From Planctomycetota bacterium (GTDB lineage Bacteria > Planctomycetota > UBA1135 > GCA-002686595), in NCBI GenBank assembly GCA_002686265.1, contig NZBA01000050.1, positions 1 to 64,000 of the forward strand: a stretch of 64,000 nucleotides of DNA. Direction: 5' to 3'. The position numbers and the translations under genes were made by a program. Each line of letters opens with the position of its first letter. Positions within the stretch are counted from its first letter, which is position 1. Of the stretch, positions 8,577-17,480 are shown in pieces. The notes under the pieces were generated by a model. That model was given only the letters and a program-made list of their open reading frames with translations, ran no database searches and was not told where the DNA came from.

Positions 8577-10463
8577 ATGACGGAGCACCAGGAGAACCAT
8601 TCCTGTCGGGTCCGCCCCGAGCGGGATTGCGTCGTTATCGGCGCCGGCCCGGCGGGCCTGACGGCGGCGCTCGAGCTCTCCAAGCTCGGGCACGGATCCG
8701 TCATCCTCGAGGCGGATGATGTCGTCGGGGGAATCTCGCGCACCAACGAGTACAAGGGCTTCCGGTTCGACGTGGGCGGCCACCGCTTCTTCACTAGGGT
8801 CTCCTACGTTCAGGATCTCTGGCGGGAGATCCTGGGCGACGAGTTTCTCGTGCGTCCTCGGCTCTCGCGCATCCACTACCGCGGGAAGCTCTTCGACTAC
8901 CCGTTGCGCCCCATGAACGCCCTGCGCGGGCTCGGCGTCCTGGAGTCGATTCTCGTCGTTCTGAGCTACCTGCGGGCCGTGGTCGCGCCCTTCCGCCGCG
9001 AGCGCAACTTCGAGCACTGGGTTCGCAACCGCTTTGGAAAGCGCCTTTTCCAGGTGTTCTTCAAGACCTACACCGAGAAAGTCTGGGGTATCCCCTGCTC
9101 GGAGATCGGCGTTGAGTGGGCCTCTCAGCGCATCAAGGATCTCGATCTGATCGTCGCCTTGCGCAACGCCCTCCTCGGCTCGGTGCGGAGCAAGGATGGC
9201 GAGGTCGTGAGCTCCCTGATCGAGGAGTTCCACTACCCGCGCTACGGCCCCGGGCAGATGTGGACCCGTTGCGCGGAGCTAGTGGAGGCGAGGGGCGCGG
9301 AGGTGCATCTCAAGGCGCCTGTCGTGCGCGTAGGCCACGGTTTCCGGCGTGTCCGCGAGGTCGTCGTGCGGCGTGCGGACGGGAGTGAGGAGAGCTTCGG
9401 CGGAGAGCAGTTCCTCTCGTCGATGCCGATCGGCGAGTTGGTTCTCAGCATGGACCCGGCGCCCCCGGAGGGGGTCCTGGAGGCTGCGCGCGCCCTGCGC
9501 CACCGGGACTTCATCACCGTCGCCCTGATCGTCAACCGCGAACATCTGTTCTTCGACAACTGGATCTACATCCACTCCCCCGACGTGCGCGTGGGTCGCA
9601 TCCAGAACTACAAGAACTGGAGCCCGGACATGGTGCCCGACGCCGCCTGTACCACCCTGGGGCTGGAGTACTTCGTGCAGGAAGGCGACGACCTGTGGAA
9701 TGCCCCTGACGAGGAGCTCATCGCCCTCGGCCGGACGGAGATCGCCCGCTTGGAGCTGGCATCAGAGGAGGAGATCACCGACGGTACCGTCCTGAGGATG
9801 AGGAAGGCCTACCCCGTCTACGACGGTGCCTACAAGGACGCGCTGCGGGTGCTGTGCTTGTGGCTCGGCGAGTTCGACAACCTGCAGCAGATCGGGCGCA
9901 ACGGGCAGCACCGCTACAATAACCAGGATCACGCGATGATGACCGGAGTCTTCGCCGCGCGAAACGTGGCCGGAGCTACCCATGACATCTGGGACGTCAA
10001 CGTCGAGCGCGACTATCACGAGCAGCTGAAGGTCGATGAGCGGCCGAGCGAAGCCTCGGCTGCAGGCGGCGAGCGCCAGGTGCCCGCAGGCGTCGGACCG
10101 GAGGAGCTGGATGCGCAGATCGAGCGCGCCTTCGGCCGTTACGATCCCGTGGCCCTCGGTGCCGCCGTCGGAATCGTCGGGGGCGTGGGCCTGTGGCTGG
10201 TGACGGCGATGTTCGTGGTGTTCACGCCTGCCGGCGAGTCCGTCGGGCCGACCCTCTCCCTGCTCGGCAACTACTTCCTCGGCTACACCGCTTCGTGGAA
10301 CGGAGCGTTCCTGGTTCTGGCCGAAGCCGGCCTGGGGGGCTTCTTCGCGGGCTGGCTCCTGGCGCGGGCGATCAACTGCCTGGTTGACTGGGAGCTGCGC
10401 CGACTCCTGCGGCAGTTGGAGCGCCAGAGTGCCCTGAACATCCTCGAAGGGGAGCACGGATGA
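8577..10463 (+). CDS. UDP-galactopyranose mutase-like FAD oxidoreductase with C-terminal membrane domain
   Basis: A 628-residue flavoprotein. The FAD-binding dinucleotide motif G-A-G-P-A-G is at residues 22-27, followed by E-A-D-D-V-V-G-G and the G-G-H-R-F-F-T segment seen in UDP-galactopyranose mutase/protoporphyrinogen-oxidase-like amine oxidoreductases. The FAD domain closes at ~470 with a D-H-A-M-M-T-G segment. Residues ~520-610 form an added membrane domain with two or three hydrophobic stretches that resembles the next gene product. Leading the rightward glycan operon, it probably makes a furanose sugar or reduces a lipid-linked intermediate at the membrane; UGM-type activity is inference. 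The stop overlaps the next start (ATGA). Confidence 0.8.
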   Translation: MTEHQENHSCRVRPERDCVVIGAGPAGLTAALELSKLGHGSVILEADDVVGGISRTNEYKGFRFDVGGHRFFTRVSYVQDLWREILGDEFLVRPRLSRIHYRGKLFDYPLRPMNALRGLGVLESILVVLSYLRAVVAPFRRERNFEHWVRNRFGKRLFQVFFKTYTEKVWGIPCSEIGVEWASQRIKDLDLIVALRNALLGSVRSKDGEVVSSLIEEFHYPRYGPGQMWTRCAELVEARGAEVHLKAPVVRVGHGFRRVREVVVRRADGSEESFGGEQFLSSMPIGELVLSMDPAPPEGVLEAARALRHRDFITVALIVNREHLFFDNWIYIHSPDVRVGRIQNYKNWSPDMVPDAACTTLGLEYFVQEGDDLWNAPDEELIALGRTEIARLELASEEEITDGTVLRMRKAYPVYDGAYKDALRVLCLWLGEFDNLQQIGRNGQHRYNNQDHAMMTGVFAARNVAGATHDIWDVNVERDYHEQLKVDERPSEASAAGGERQVPAGVGPEELDAQIERAFGRYDPVALGAAVGIVGGVGLWLVTAMFVVFTPAGESVGPTLSLLGNYFLGYTASWNGAFLVLAEAGLGGFFAGWLLARAINCLVDWELRRLLRQLERQSALNILEGEHG

Positions 10464-10792
10464 GAGAGAGCAAAGTAGCCCGCGAGGCCGAACGCCGCAT
10501 GCTCGAGGCGGCCATCGTGCGCCTGCGCGCGCGCGTGGTGGGGCTCGCCCTCGGCTGTGCCTGCGGCGGAGTCCTGTTCTTGATGACCGCCTGGCTGGTC
10601 GTCCGCGGCGGCGAGAACGTCGGCGCTCACCTCGGTCTCCTGGCGAACTACCTCCCCGGCTACAGCGTCACTTGGGGTGGGAGCGTCCTGGGAGGGCTCT
10701 ACGGCTTCGTCCTGGGGGCCGTGCTCGGATTCTGCCTGGCTAGGATCTACAACCGCTTGGGGCCCGACTCGCGCAAGAACGGCGCGAAGTGA
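10460..10792 (+). CDS. Small two-helix membrane protein, paralogous to the C-terminus of the preceding flavoprotein
   Basis: A 110-residue membrane protein coupled to the upstream gene by an ATGA overlap. A charged N-terminus (~25 residues) is followed by two hydrophobic segments (~28-50 and ~65-95) and a short basic tail. Its pattern (T-A-W-L-V, G-G-E-N-V-G, L-L-A-N-Y, G-Y-S-V-T-W) lines up with the C-terminal membrane domain of the preceding flavoprotein (T-A-M-F-V, G-E-S-V-G, L-L-G-N-Y, G-Y-T-A-S-W). It therefore appears to be a duplicated membrane module, perhaps a partner or anchor. Function unknown. Confidence 0.75.
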   Translation: MRESKVAREAERRMLEAAIVRLRARVVGLALGCACGGVLFLMTAWLVVRGGENVGAHLGLLANYLPGYSVTWGGSVLGGLYGFVLGAVLGFCLARIYNRLGPDSRKNGAK

Positions 10793-10799
10793 GACGGCG

Positions 10800-11816
10800 A
10801 TGGAGCCGCCCCCGACCCTCACGGCGGTCATGCCCGTGTGCGACGGTCGCGCCCACCTCGAGCGTAGCCTGCCGGCCCTGATCGAGGCTGGCCGCGGCCT
10901 GCTGGCCGAGGTGATCGTCGTGGACGACGGCTCGGTCGACGACTCGGGGGCGTACGCCGCCTCCCTAGGGGCGCGCGTCCTGCGCCTGGGGGACGAGGCC
11001 CAGGGGCCTGCTCGGGCGCGCAACCGGGGGGCTGCCAGCGCGACGGGAGAGGTCGTTCTGTTCGTCGATGCGGACGTGGTCGTCCACCGCGACGCGGTCG
11101 AACGCGTCGCGCGCGCCCTCGTGTCCGGGGGGCCGGCCGCGGTCTTCGGCACCTACGACGCGCAGCCGGCCGCGCGCAATCTGGCCAGTCTGTACGTCAA
11201 CCTGCGCCACCACCATGTCCACAGGCGACCCTCCGAGGACGCCGCGACGTTCTGGTCGGGCCTGGGCGCGGTGCGGCGTGAGGCGTTCGAAGAGGTGGGA
11301 GGCTACGACGCCGAGCGCTTCTCACAGCCCAGCATCGAGGACATCGATCTCGGTCGGCGCCTGCGCGAGGCGGGGGGGAGGATTCGGCGCGACCCGACTT
11401 TGCGGGGCAAGCACCTCAAGGTTTGGAGCTGGCGCTCGGTCGTACGAACGGACTTCTTCCTGCGCGCCTTGCCCTGGGCGCGCCTGATGGGGGAGCATCC
11501 CGGCGCCTTCGACGACTTGAACGTGGGCAGGAGCGAGCGCGCACGAGCACTCCTGGCCCTCGCCTGGCTCACGAGCTTGCTGGCCGCCGTCTGTGGGGCG
11601 ACTGACGCGCCGGTTCTTCTACTGGTCGGGGCTGCCGTCTTCGCCGCCAACGGCCCCCTGGTCCTGACCTTCCTTCGTGGCGGCGGTCCGCTCTTGGCCG
11701 TGGCGGGAACCCTCTTCCATCAGGTCTACTTCCTCTACTCGGCCGCGGCCTACCTTTATTGCCGCATCACCGGACCGCCCGCGGCCGGGCGCGACCGGGC
11801 GCGGCGCTCCCCTTGA
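10800..11816 (+). CDS. Family 2 glycosyltransferase with C-terminal membrane segments
   Basis: A 338-residue GT-A protein from ATG 10800, 7 bases after the preceding stop. It has the GT2 motifs V-I-V-V-D-D-G-S-V-D-D and the DxD-like V-D-A-D-V-V, and the acceptor-side E-D-I-D-L-G-R-R-L-R segment (E/Q-x-x-R-W equivalent). Residues ~240-325 are strongly hydrophobic and give two or three membrane helices. Such proteins transfer sugars onto polyprenyl or nascent chains at the inner membrane. The gene overlaps the next one by 4 bases (TTGA). Confidence 0.87.
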   Translation: MEPPPTLTAVMPVCDGRAHLERSLPALIEAGRGLLAEVIVVDDGSVDDSGAYAASLGARVLRLGDEAQGPARARNRGAASATGEVVLFVDADVVVHRDAVERVARALVSGGPAAVFGTYDAQPAARNLASLYVNLRHHHVHRRPSEDAATFWSGLGAVRREAFEEVGGYDAERFSQPSIEDIDLGRRLREAGGRIRRDPTLRGKHLKVWSWRSVVRTDFFLRALPWARLMGEHPGAFDDLNVGRSERARALLALAWLTSLLAAVCGATDAPVLLLVGAAVFAANGPLVLTFLRGGGPLLAVAGTLFHQVYFLYSAAAYLYCRITGPPAAGRDRARRSP

Positions 11817-13663
11817 ACGAGACCCCTGACACCTCAGACGAGTTGCCCGCACCGCCCTGGCATCGCTGGGCATTCCCGCTGTTGCTCGTCGTCGCGGGCG
11901 CGGTGGCCTACGGGACCGCGCTGTCCGCCTCCTTTCAGTTCGATGACCAGTACTTCATCGTCGAGGACGAGTCTCTCGAGCGCCTCTGGCCCCCCGGCGG
12001 GCGGCACGCTCAGCGCCCGGTCCTGATCGCCACCCTGGCGGTGAATCGAATCCTCGGCGGCCTCGACCCTCGCGGCTTCCACGCGACCAACGTCGCGATC
12101 CACCTGTGCTCGGCGCTCCTGCTCTTCGGCCTCCTGCGGCGTGTCCTCCGCGGCCCGCGCCTGGGGCGGCGCTTCGGCTCCGAGGCGGATTCCCTGGCCT
12201 TCGCGGTCGCGCTCGTGTGGATGCTCCATCCGCTCTCGACCATGGCGGTCACCTACGTCTGGCAGCGCGGCGAGTCCCTGATGGGGCTGTTTCTCCTGGG
12301 CGTCCTGTACTCGACCGTGCGCTTGGCCCAGGGCGGGGAGCGCCGGCTATGGACCGCGGCGGCCTTGGGCGCCTTCTTCGCCGGGTTGGGGACCAAGGAG
12401 ACGATGGTGGCCGCCCTGCCGGTCGCGGTGCTCTTCGACGGGACCCTGGTGTCGCCTTCGATCGCGGCCGCCCTGCGCCGCCGGCGCGGGCTGTACGGGA
12501 CGATGCTCGCCGTGCTCGTCGCCGGTGCAGCCGTCGTTCTGCCTGGCATGGATCCCTCCTACGACGCGATCACCCCGTTGCGCTACGCGGCGAGCCAGCC
12601 TGGCGTGCTGCTCGAGTACCTGCGGTTGTTCTGCTGGCCCGATCCGCTGTGCTTCGACTACCAGCGCCCGGCGGCCTACGGCTTCTGGGCCGTCGTGCCT
12701 CCGGCCTTGTGCATCGCGGCGCTCCTGGCCGCGAGCGCGCGGGCGCTGTGGCGCGGTTCGTGGATCGGCTTGTGCGGCGCTTGGAGCTTCTTGATCCTGG
12801 CACCGACCTCCAGCTTCGTCCCGATCAACGACCTGATGGTGGAGTACCGCATGTACCTGCCGCTGGCGGCTCTCGCCGCCCTGGCCGTCGGGCTCGGCCG
12901 CGTCCTGTGTCGCTGGGCCTTCCTGCCCGCTCCATTCGTCCTGGCCGCCGTCGCGCTCGCCCTGGGTTGGCGCACGGCGGTGCGCAACCTCGACTACGGG
13001 AGCGAGGAGCGGCTGTGGGGCTCGGTCGTCCAGGTCGCTCCAATGAACCACCGCGCCCACTACATGCTGGGCGTCGCGGCCCTGCGCGGCGGCGATCCGG
13101 CGCGGGCTCAGGCCGCGCTGGAGAAGGCGCTGGCCCTGGGGCGGACCCACACCGCCTCGGTGGAGGCCGGAGCACCGGCGCGCGGTGTGAATTGCGCGGC
13201 ATTGCCCTTGGAGACGCTCGGCAAGGCCTTCTACCGCCTCGGCCGCGCCGCTCCCTCGCCATCGGACGCCTTGGACGCCTTCGAGCACGCAGCCGAGCTG
13301 GATCCGACCTCCGCCAACGCCTGGATGTACCTCGGCATCAGCTTGCGCGGCCACGGAGAACCGCGGCGTGCCCTCGAGTGCCTCGAGCGCGGCATCGAGC
13401 TGGGCGGCGACGGCTCGCGTGCGCACTCCAACCGCGGCCTAGTCCTGCTGGAGCTCTCGCGCGCCGGAGAGGCCCGGGCGGCCTTCGACCGTTCCCTGGC
13501 CCTCGAGCCGGGGCTCGACGTGTCCCTCTACGGTCGGGCGCGGGCGCACCTCGCGCTGGACCACGTGCTGGAGGCTCGGGAAGACCTGGAGGCCCTCCTG
13601 CGAAGGACGGACGACGCGCAGCTGCGAGCCGCGGCGCGACGCCTCTTGGGAGCAAGGCGATGA
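11813..13663 (+). CDS. TMTC-like GT-C membrane glycosyltransferase with TPR tail, copy 1
   Basis: A 616-residue protein most simply started at TTG 11813, giving a TTGA overlap with the previous stop; the open frame extends only 54 bases further into that gene. Residues ~15-400 hold about ten hydrophobic segments with F-Q-F-D-D-Q early (acidic first-loop motif of GT-C transferases) and I-N-D-L-M-V-E-Y-R-M-Y-L-P near 330, a motif typical of bacterial TMTC/DUF1736-type proteins. Residues ~410-616 are TPR repeats. It probably uses a polyprenyl-phosphate sugar at the outer face of the inner membrane. A close paralogue follows directly. Confidence 0.82.
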   Translation: MNETPDTSDELPAPPWHRWAFPLLLVVAGAVAYGTALSASFQFDDQYFIVEDESLERLWPPGGRHAQRPVLIATLAVNRILGGLDPRGFHATNVAIHLCSALLLFGLLRRVLRGPRLGRRFGSEADSLAFAVALVWMLHPLSTMAVTYVWQRGESLMGLFLLGVLYSTVRLAQGGERRLWTAAALGAFFAGLGTKETMVAALPVAVLFDGTLVSPSIAAALRRRRGLYGTMLAVLVAGAAVVLPGMDPSYDAITPLRYAASQPGVLLEYLRLFCWPDPLCFDYQRPAAYGFWAVVPPALCIAALLAASARALWRGSWIGLCGAWSFLILAPTSSFVPINDLMVEYRMYLPLAALAALAVGLGRVLCRWAFLPAPFVLAAVALALGWRTAVRNLDYGSEERLWGSVVQVAPMNHRAHYMLGVAALRGGDPARAQAALEKALALGRTHTASVEAGAPARGVNCAALPLETLGKAFYRLGRAAPSPSDALDAFEHAAELDPTSANAWMYLGISLRGHGEPRRALECLERGIELGGDGSRAHSNRGLVLLELSRAGEARAAFDRSLALEPGLDVSLYGRARAHLALDHVLEAREDLEALLRRTDDAQLRAAARRLLGARR

Positions 13664-15498
13664 ACGAGAGAGACGAGAAGCCCCGGAGCCTCCCGTGGAA
13701 GCGGCCTTGGGTCCTGGCCGCTCTGTTGCTCGCGGCCGGCGTGGCGGTGTACGCCAACGCGCTGCCGGCCCCGTTTCAGTTCGACGACCGCTACTTCATC
13801 GTCGAGGACGAGTCCCTCGAGCGCCTCTGGCCCCCCGGCGGCCGGCTCGTCACGCGGCCCGTCCTGAGCTTCACTCTGGCGCTGAACCGCGCCGTCGGAG
13901 GGCTCGATCCGCGCGGCTATCGGGCGACGAACATCGCCATCCCCCTCGCGGCGAGCCTGTTGCTGTTCGGCCTCGTCCGCCGCACCCTTCGCCGGCCGCT
14001 TCCTGGGGACCGTTTCGCCTCACGGGCGGACGGCCTAGCCTTCGCCGTGGCGTTGCTGTGGGTCGTGCATCCGCTCTCGACCATGGCCGTGACCTACCTC
14101 TGGCAGCGTGGCGAATCCTTGATGGGGCTGTTCTTCCTTGGATTCCTCTACTCGCTCGTGCGCCACGCCGAGGGCGAGCGGCGACGCCTGTGGAGGACCC
14201 TGACCCTGCTCGCGTTCCTGGGTGGAGTGGGGACCAAGGAGACGATGGTGGCGGTCGTGCCCGTCGCGCTGCTGTTCGACGGAATCCTGCTCTCGCCCTC
14301 GATTCGTGCCGCCCTGCGCCGGGGCCGTCGGCTGTACGGAGCGCTGGGGGTCGTGCTGCTCCTTGGAGCGATGTTCGTCCTGCCGCGTATCGACACCTCC
14401 AACGCCACTCTCCCTCCGTTGCGCTACGCGCTGAGTCAGCCGGGGATCGTGCTCGACTACCTGCGTCTGGCTTTCTGGCCTGACCCGCTCTGCTTCGACT
14501 ATCAGCGCCCGGCCGCCTACGGATGGGCAACCATCGGCTTCCCCGCGGCGCTGCTCGGCGCCGGCGTCCTCGCAACCCTCCGCGGGCTGCGCCGCCGCTC
14601 GTGGCTGGGCGTCGCCGGTGCCTGGGTCCTGCTGACCTTGGCGCCCTCGTCGAGCTTCATTCCAATCAACGACCTGATGGTCGAGTACCGCATGTATCTG
14701 CCCCTGGCGGGAGTGTGCGCCTTGGCCGTGGGAGCGGGCTCCGTCCTCGGCCCGCGCCTCGGCCTGCCGCCGGCGGCGCTCCTGTCGATCGCCGCCTTGG
14801 CTCTGGGATGGACGAGTGTGCGGCGCAACCGAGACTACCTCAGCGAGCTGGCGCTGTGGCAGTCGGTGGTGCAGGTGGCGCCGAACAACATGCGCGCCCA
14901 CTACGAGCTGGGGGTGGCGCGCTTCAGCGAGGGGCGGGCAGGAGAGGCGCGGGAGAGCTTCGAGCGTGCGATCGAGGTGATCGTGAGCTCCACCGCCGCC
15001 CGCGAGGCCGGTCGGCCGCCGAGCGGGGTGAATTGCGAGACGGTCCAGCTCCGCGACATCGCGGGCGCCTTCGTCGAGCTTGGCCAGCGGGATGCCGCGC
15101 CCGGGGAGTTGATCGGCGACCTCGAGCGTGCCGTGGAGTTGCAACCCGATCATCCTCGAGCCCACGCCCTGCGCGGCGTCGCGCTGCGCCGGTTGGGGCG
15201 CGCGAGCGAGGCCCTGGCAGCCTTCGAGCGGGCGATCCAGCTCGAGCCCGAGCGCGCGTCCACGCGCATCAACCGCGGCCTGTGCCTGCTGGAGTTGGAG
15301 CAGCCGGCGGAGGCCCTGAAGACCTTCCACCGCGCCCTGGCCTTGGAACCACGCCATGCCGGCGCCCTCTTCGGCCGAGCCCAGGCCTACCGTGGCCTTG
15401 GGCGCGAGGCGGAAGCGCGGGCCGACTTGCGGCGAGTCCTGCGCGAGAGCACCGACCCGCGCGCGCGCGAGCGCGCGGCGGAGCTGCTGGCTGAGTGA
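13660..15498 (+). CDS. TMTC-like GT-C membrane glycosyltransferase with TPR tail, copy 2
   Basis: A 612-residue protein from ATG 13660 (ATGA overlap with copy 1). It matches copy 1 almost collinearly: both share the Q-F-D-D-x-Y-F-I-V-E-D-E-S-L-E-R-L-W block, R-P-V-L near 65, W-Q-R-G-E-S-L-M-G-L-F, T-K-E-T-M-V-A and I-N-D-L-M-V-E-Y-R-M-Y-L-P, then a TPR tail. The pair is a tandem duplication at the end of the glycan operon. Strong conservation of the catalytic first loop in both argues that both are active, perhaps on different acceptors. Confidence 0.82.
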   Translation: MNERDEKPRSLPWKRPWVLAALLLAAGVAVYANALPAPFQFDDRYFIVEDESLERLWPPGGRLVTRPVLSFTLALNRAVGGLDPRGYRATNIAIPLAASLLLFGLVRRTLRRPLPGDRFASRADGLAFAVALLWVVHPLSTMAVTYLWQRGESLMGLFFLGFLYSLVRHAEGERRRLWRTLTLLAFLGGVGTKETMVAVVPVALLFDGILLSPSIRAALRRGRRLYGALGVVLLLGAMFVLPRIDTSNATLPPLRYALSQPGIVLDYLRLAFWPDPLCFDYQRPAAYGWATIGFPAALLGAGVLATLRGLRRRSWLGVAGAWVLLTLAPSSSFIPINDLMVEYRMYLPLAGVCALAVGAGSVLGPRLGLPPAALLSIAALALGWTSVRRNRDYLSELALWQSVVQVAPNNMRAHYELGVARFSEGRAGEARESFERAIEVIVSSTAAREAGRPPSGVNCETVQLRDIAGAFVELGQRDAAPGELIGDLERAVELQPDHPRAHALRGVALRRLGRASEALAAFERAIQLEPERASTRINRGLCLLELEQPAEALKTFHRALALEPRHAGALFGRAQAYRGLGREAEARADLRRVLRESTDPRARERAAELLAE

Positions 15499-15538
15499 CG
15501 CGGCAGCTCCAGCAGCCGAACGGCCTGAGCCCGGCGGT

Positions 15539-17416
15539 TCACGGCACCTTGCGGTTCGTCCCGCGCAACTCGTTCAGGGCGCGGTTCGCGACGCGCACGA
15601 TGTACTTGTTGGGCTGGTCCGTGAGGGCTGCCTCGAGCGCTGGGAGGGCCGGACGGGCGGCTTCGTCGAGCTCGTCGAGGACCTGGACGGCCTCCAGGCG
15701 GGCCCACTCGTTGGGGCCGGCCAGGGCGGCGGTCAGGACCGCCAGCGGGCGTTCGACGCTCCCCGCCCGGGCCAGGGCGCGACCGGCGGCGATGCGCACG
15801 CAGGGAGCGGGATCGTCGAGGAGCGTGAGCAGGCGCGCGCCGGCGGGGTCGCCCGCTCGGGCCTGGTTGCCCAGGCCGGTCGCGCCCCAGTAGCGCAGGA
15901 CCGCGTCCTCCTCGGCCAGGAGCGCGGTCTGGGCGGCGCGCGCCCCCTCGCCGGTCTCGGCTGCCAGGGCGGCGGCTGCCAGCAGGCGTCGCAGGCGCGC
16001 CTCCCCGCCCGGACCGCGCAGGATGTCCCAGCGGGTGCCCGCCTCGCGCCCGCGCGCGTGGAGCTCCGATTCCGGCACGAGCCCGAGGTCGCGGCGTTCG
16101 AGCATCCAGGCCTCCAGGGCCGAGCGCATGCTCTCGAGCGTCTCGCGGTGGTCGGGGCTGGCGGCGAGGTTGCGCACCTCGAAGGGATCGTTCTCGAGGT
16201 CGTAGAGCTCCTCGCGCGCTTTCGCCGGAGCCATGAAGCGCGCCGCGGCGGGCGGCAGCGTTCCGGCGGCGTGCAGGCGCCGCAGCTCGCTCATCGTCGC
16301 GCCCTTCTCGGCCGTGTTCAGGTATTGCGCGTACGGCTTCCAGGGTTCGAAGTTGCGGAGGTAGCGAAAGCGCTGACCGCGCACGCCGCGCACGATGTCG
16401 TTGCGCTCGTCCATCCGATCGCGCACTCCGAAGACGAAGGCGCGCGGTGTGCCGAGGTGGGGGCCGAGGAACGCGCGGCCTTGCAGGTGCGGCGGTGCCT
16501 CGACGCCGGCGAGGCCCAGGACCGTCGGCGCGAGGTCGAGGGAGCTGACGAGCTGGCGATCGACGCTGCCGGCGGCGCCCTGGCCAGCCGAGCGCCAGCG
16601 CGCGGGGATGCGCACGATCAGGGGGACGCGGGTGCCCGAATCGTAGATCCAGCGCTTGGCGCGCGGCAGGCCCGCGCCGTGGTCGGACCAGAAGAAGACG
16701 ATCGTGTCCTCGGCCAGGCCGTCGGCTTCGAGCTCCGCCAGGCGCCGGGCGACCCAGCGGTCCATGGCGGTGATCAGCTCGTGGTAGCGGCGCAGGTCCT
16801 CGCGCACGGCCGGCGTGTCGGGGTGGTAGGGGGGCGGCGTGAGCCGCGAGGGATCGCGGCGTTCTCCGGGCTCGAGCTTCGTGGTGACCCGCGCGTACCT
16901 GCTCTCATCGACGATGGCGCTCTCGTGGCAGCCGGTGAAGTTGAAGACGGCGAAGAAGGGCTGGTCGGGTCCACGCTCGCGCCAATGAGCGGCCCTGCCA
17001 CTGTGATCCCAGGTGTCCTGGGGCACCGGGAACTGGTAGTCGGTCTTGGAGTTGTTCGTGCAGTGATAGCCTGCTTCGCGCAGGAGCGTCGGAAAGGGGC
17101 GCACGGCGGCGGGCAGGACGACGTCGCTGCGCATCGGGTGCGTGCCCAGGGACGTCGGGCTGAGGCCGGTGATGATGCTCGAGCGGCAGGGCGCGCAGAC
17201 TCCGGCGATGGTGAAGGCGTGGGTGAAGCGCACACCTTCGGCGGCCAGGGCGTCGAGGTGGGGCGTGATCGCGTGCGGATCGCCGTAGCAGCCCAGGGCG
17301 GGGCCGATGTCCTCGCAGGAGAGCCAGAGGAGGTTCGGCCTCTCCGCGGGCGCCGAGGCGGCCCCCGTGAGGAGGCCAGGCGCGAGGAGGAGTGAGATGA
17401 GGACGCGCGGGATCAT
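15539..17416 (-). CDS. Secreted sulfatase with C-terminal HEAT-like repeats
   Basis: A 625-residue protein from ATG 17416, giving a signal peptide (residues 1-22); the longer frame adds only 12 unlikely residues. The formylglycine motif is C-A-P-C-R with modifiable Cys74 (C-x-P-x-R, with Cys instead of the usual Ser). Metal ligands are suggested by the early S-C-E-D-I-G and the later F-F-W-S-D-H-G. Residues ~480-625 are Ala/Leu/Arg helical repeats of HEAT type (R-I-A-A-G-R-A-L-A-R-A pattern). It resembles heparan N-sulfatase-like planctomycete sulfatases that desulfate polysaccharides outside the cytoplasm. It converges with the glycan operon, 40 bases apart. Confidence 0.87.
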   Translation of the reverse strand: MIPRVLISLLLAPGLLTGAASAPAERPNLLWLSCEDIGPALGCYGDPHAITPHLDALAAEGVRFTHAFTIAGVCAPCRSSIITGLSPTSLGTHPMRSDVVLPAAVRPFPTLLREAGYHCTNNSKTDYQFPVPQDTWDHSGRAAHWRERGPDQPFFAVFNFTGCHESAIVDESRYARVTTKLEPGERRDPSRLTPPPYHPDTPAVREDLRRYHELITAMDRWVARRLAELEADGLAEDTIVFFWSDHGAGLPRAKRWIYDSGTRVPLIVRIPARWRSAGQGAAGSVDRQLVSSLDLAPTVLGLAGVEAPPHLQGRAFLGPHLGTPRAFVFGVRDRMDERNDIVRGVRGQRFRYLRNFEPWKPYAQYLNTAEKGATMSELRRLHAAGTLPPAAARFMAPAKAREELYDLENDPFEVRNLAASPDHRETLESMRSALEAWMLERRDLGLVPESELHARGREAGTRWDILRGPGGEARLRRLLAAAALAAETGEGARAAQTALLAEEDAVLRYWGATGLGNQARAGDPAGARLLTLLDDPAPCVRIAAGRALARAGSVERPLAVLTAALAGPNEWARLEAVQVLDELDEAARPALPALEAALTDQPNKYIVRVANRALNELRGTNRKVP

Positions 17417-17480
17417 CGCCAGCTGCAACGCCCCTCGATCCTCGCTCCTCACCGTCCCGCCGGCAAGAGCCCGGCGCGCT

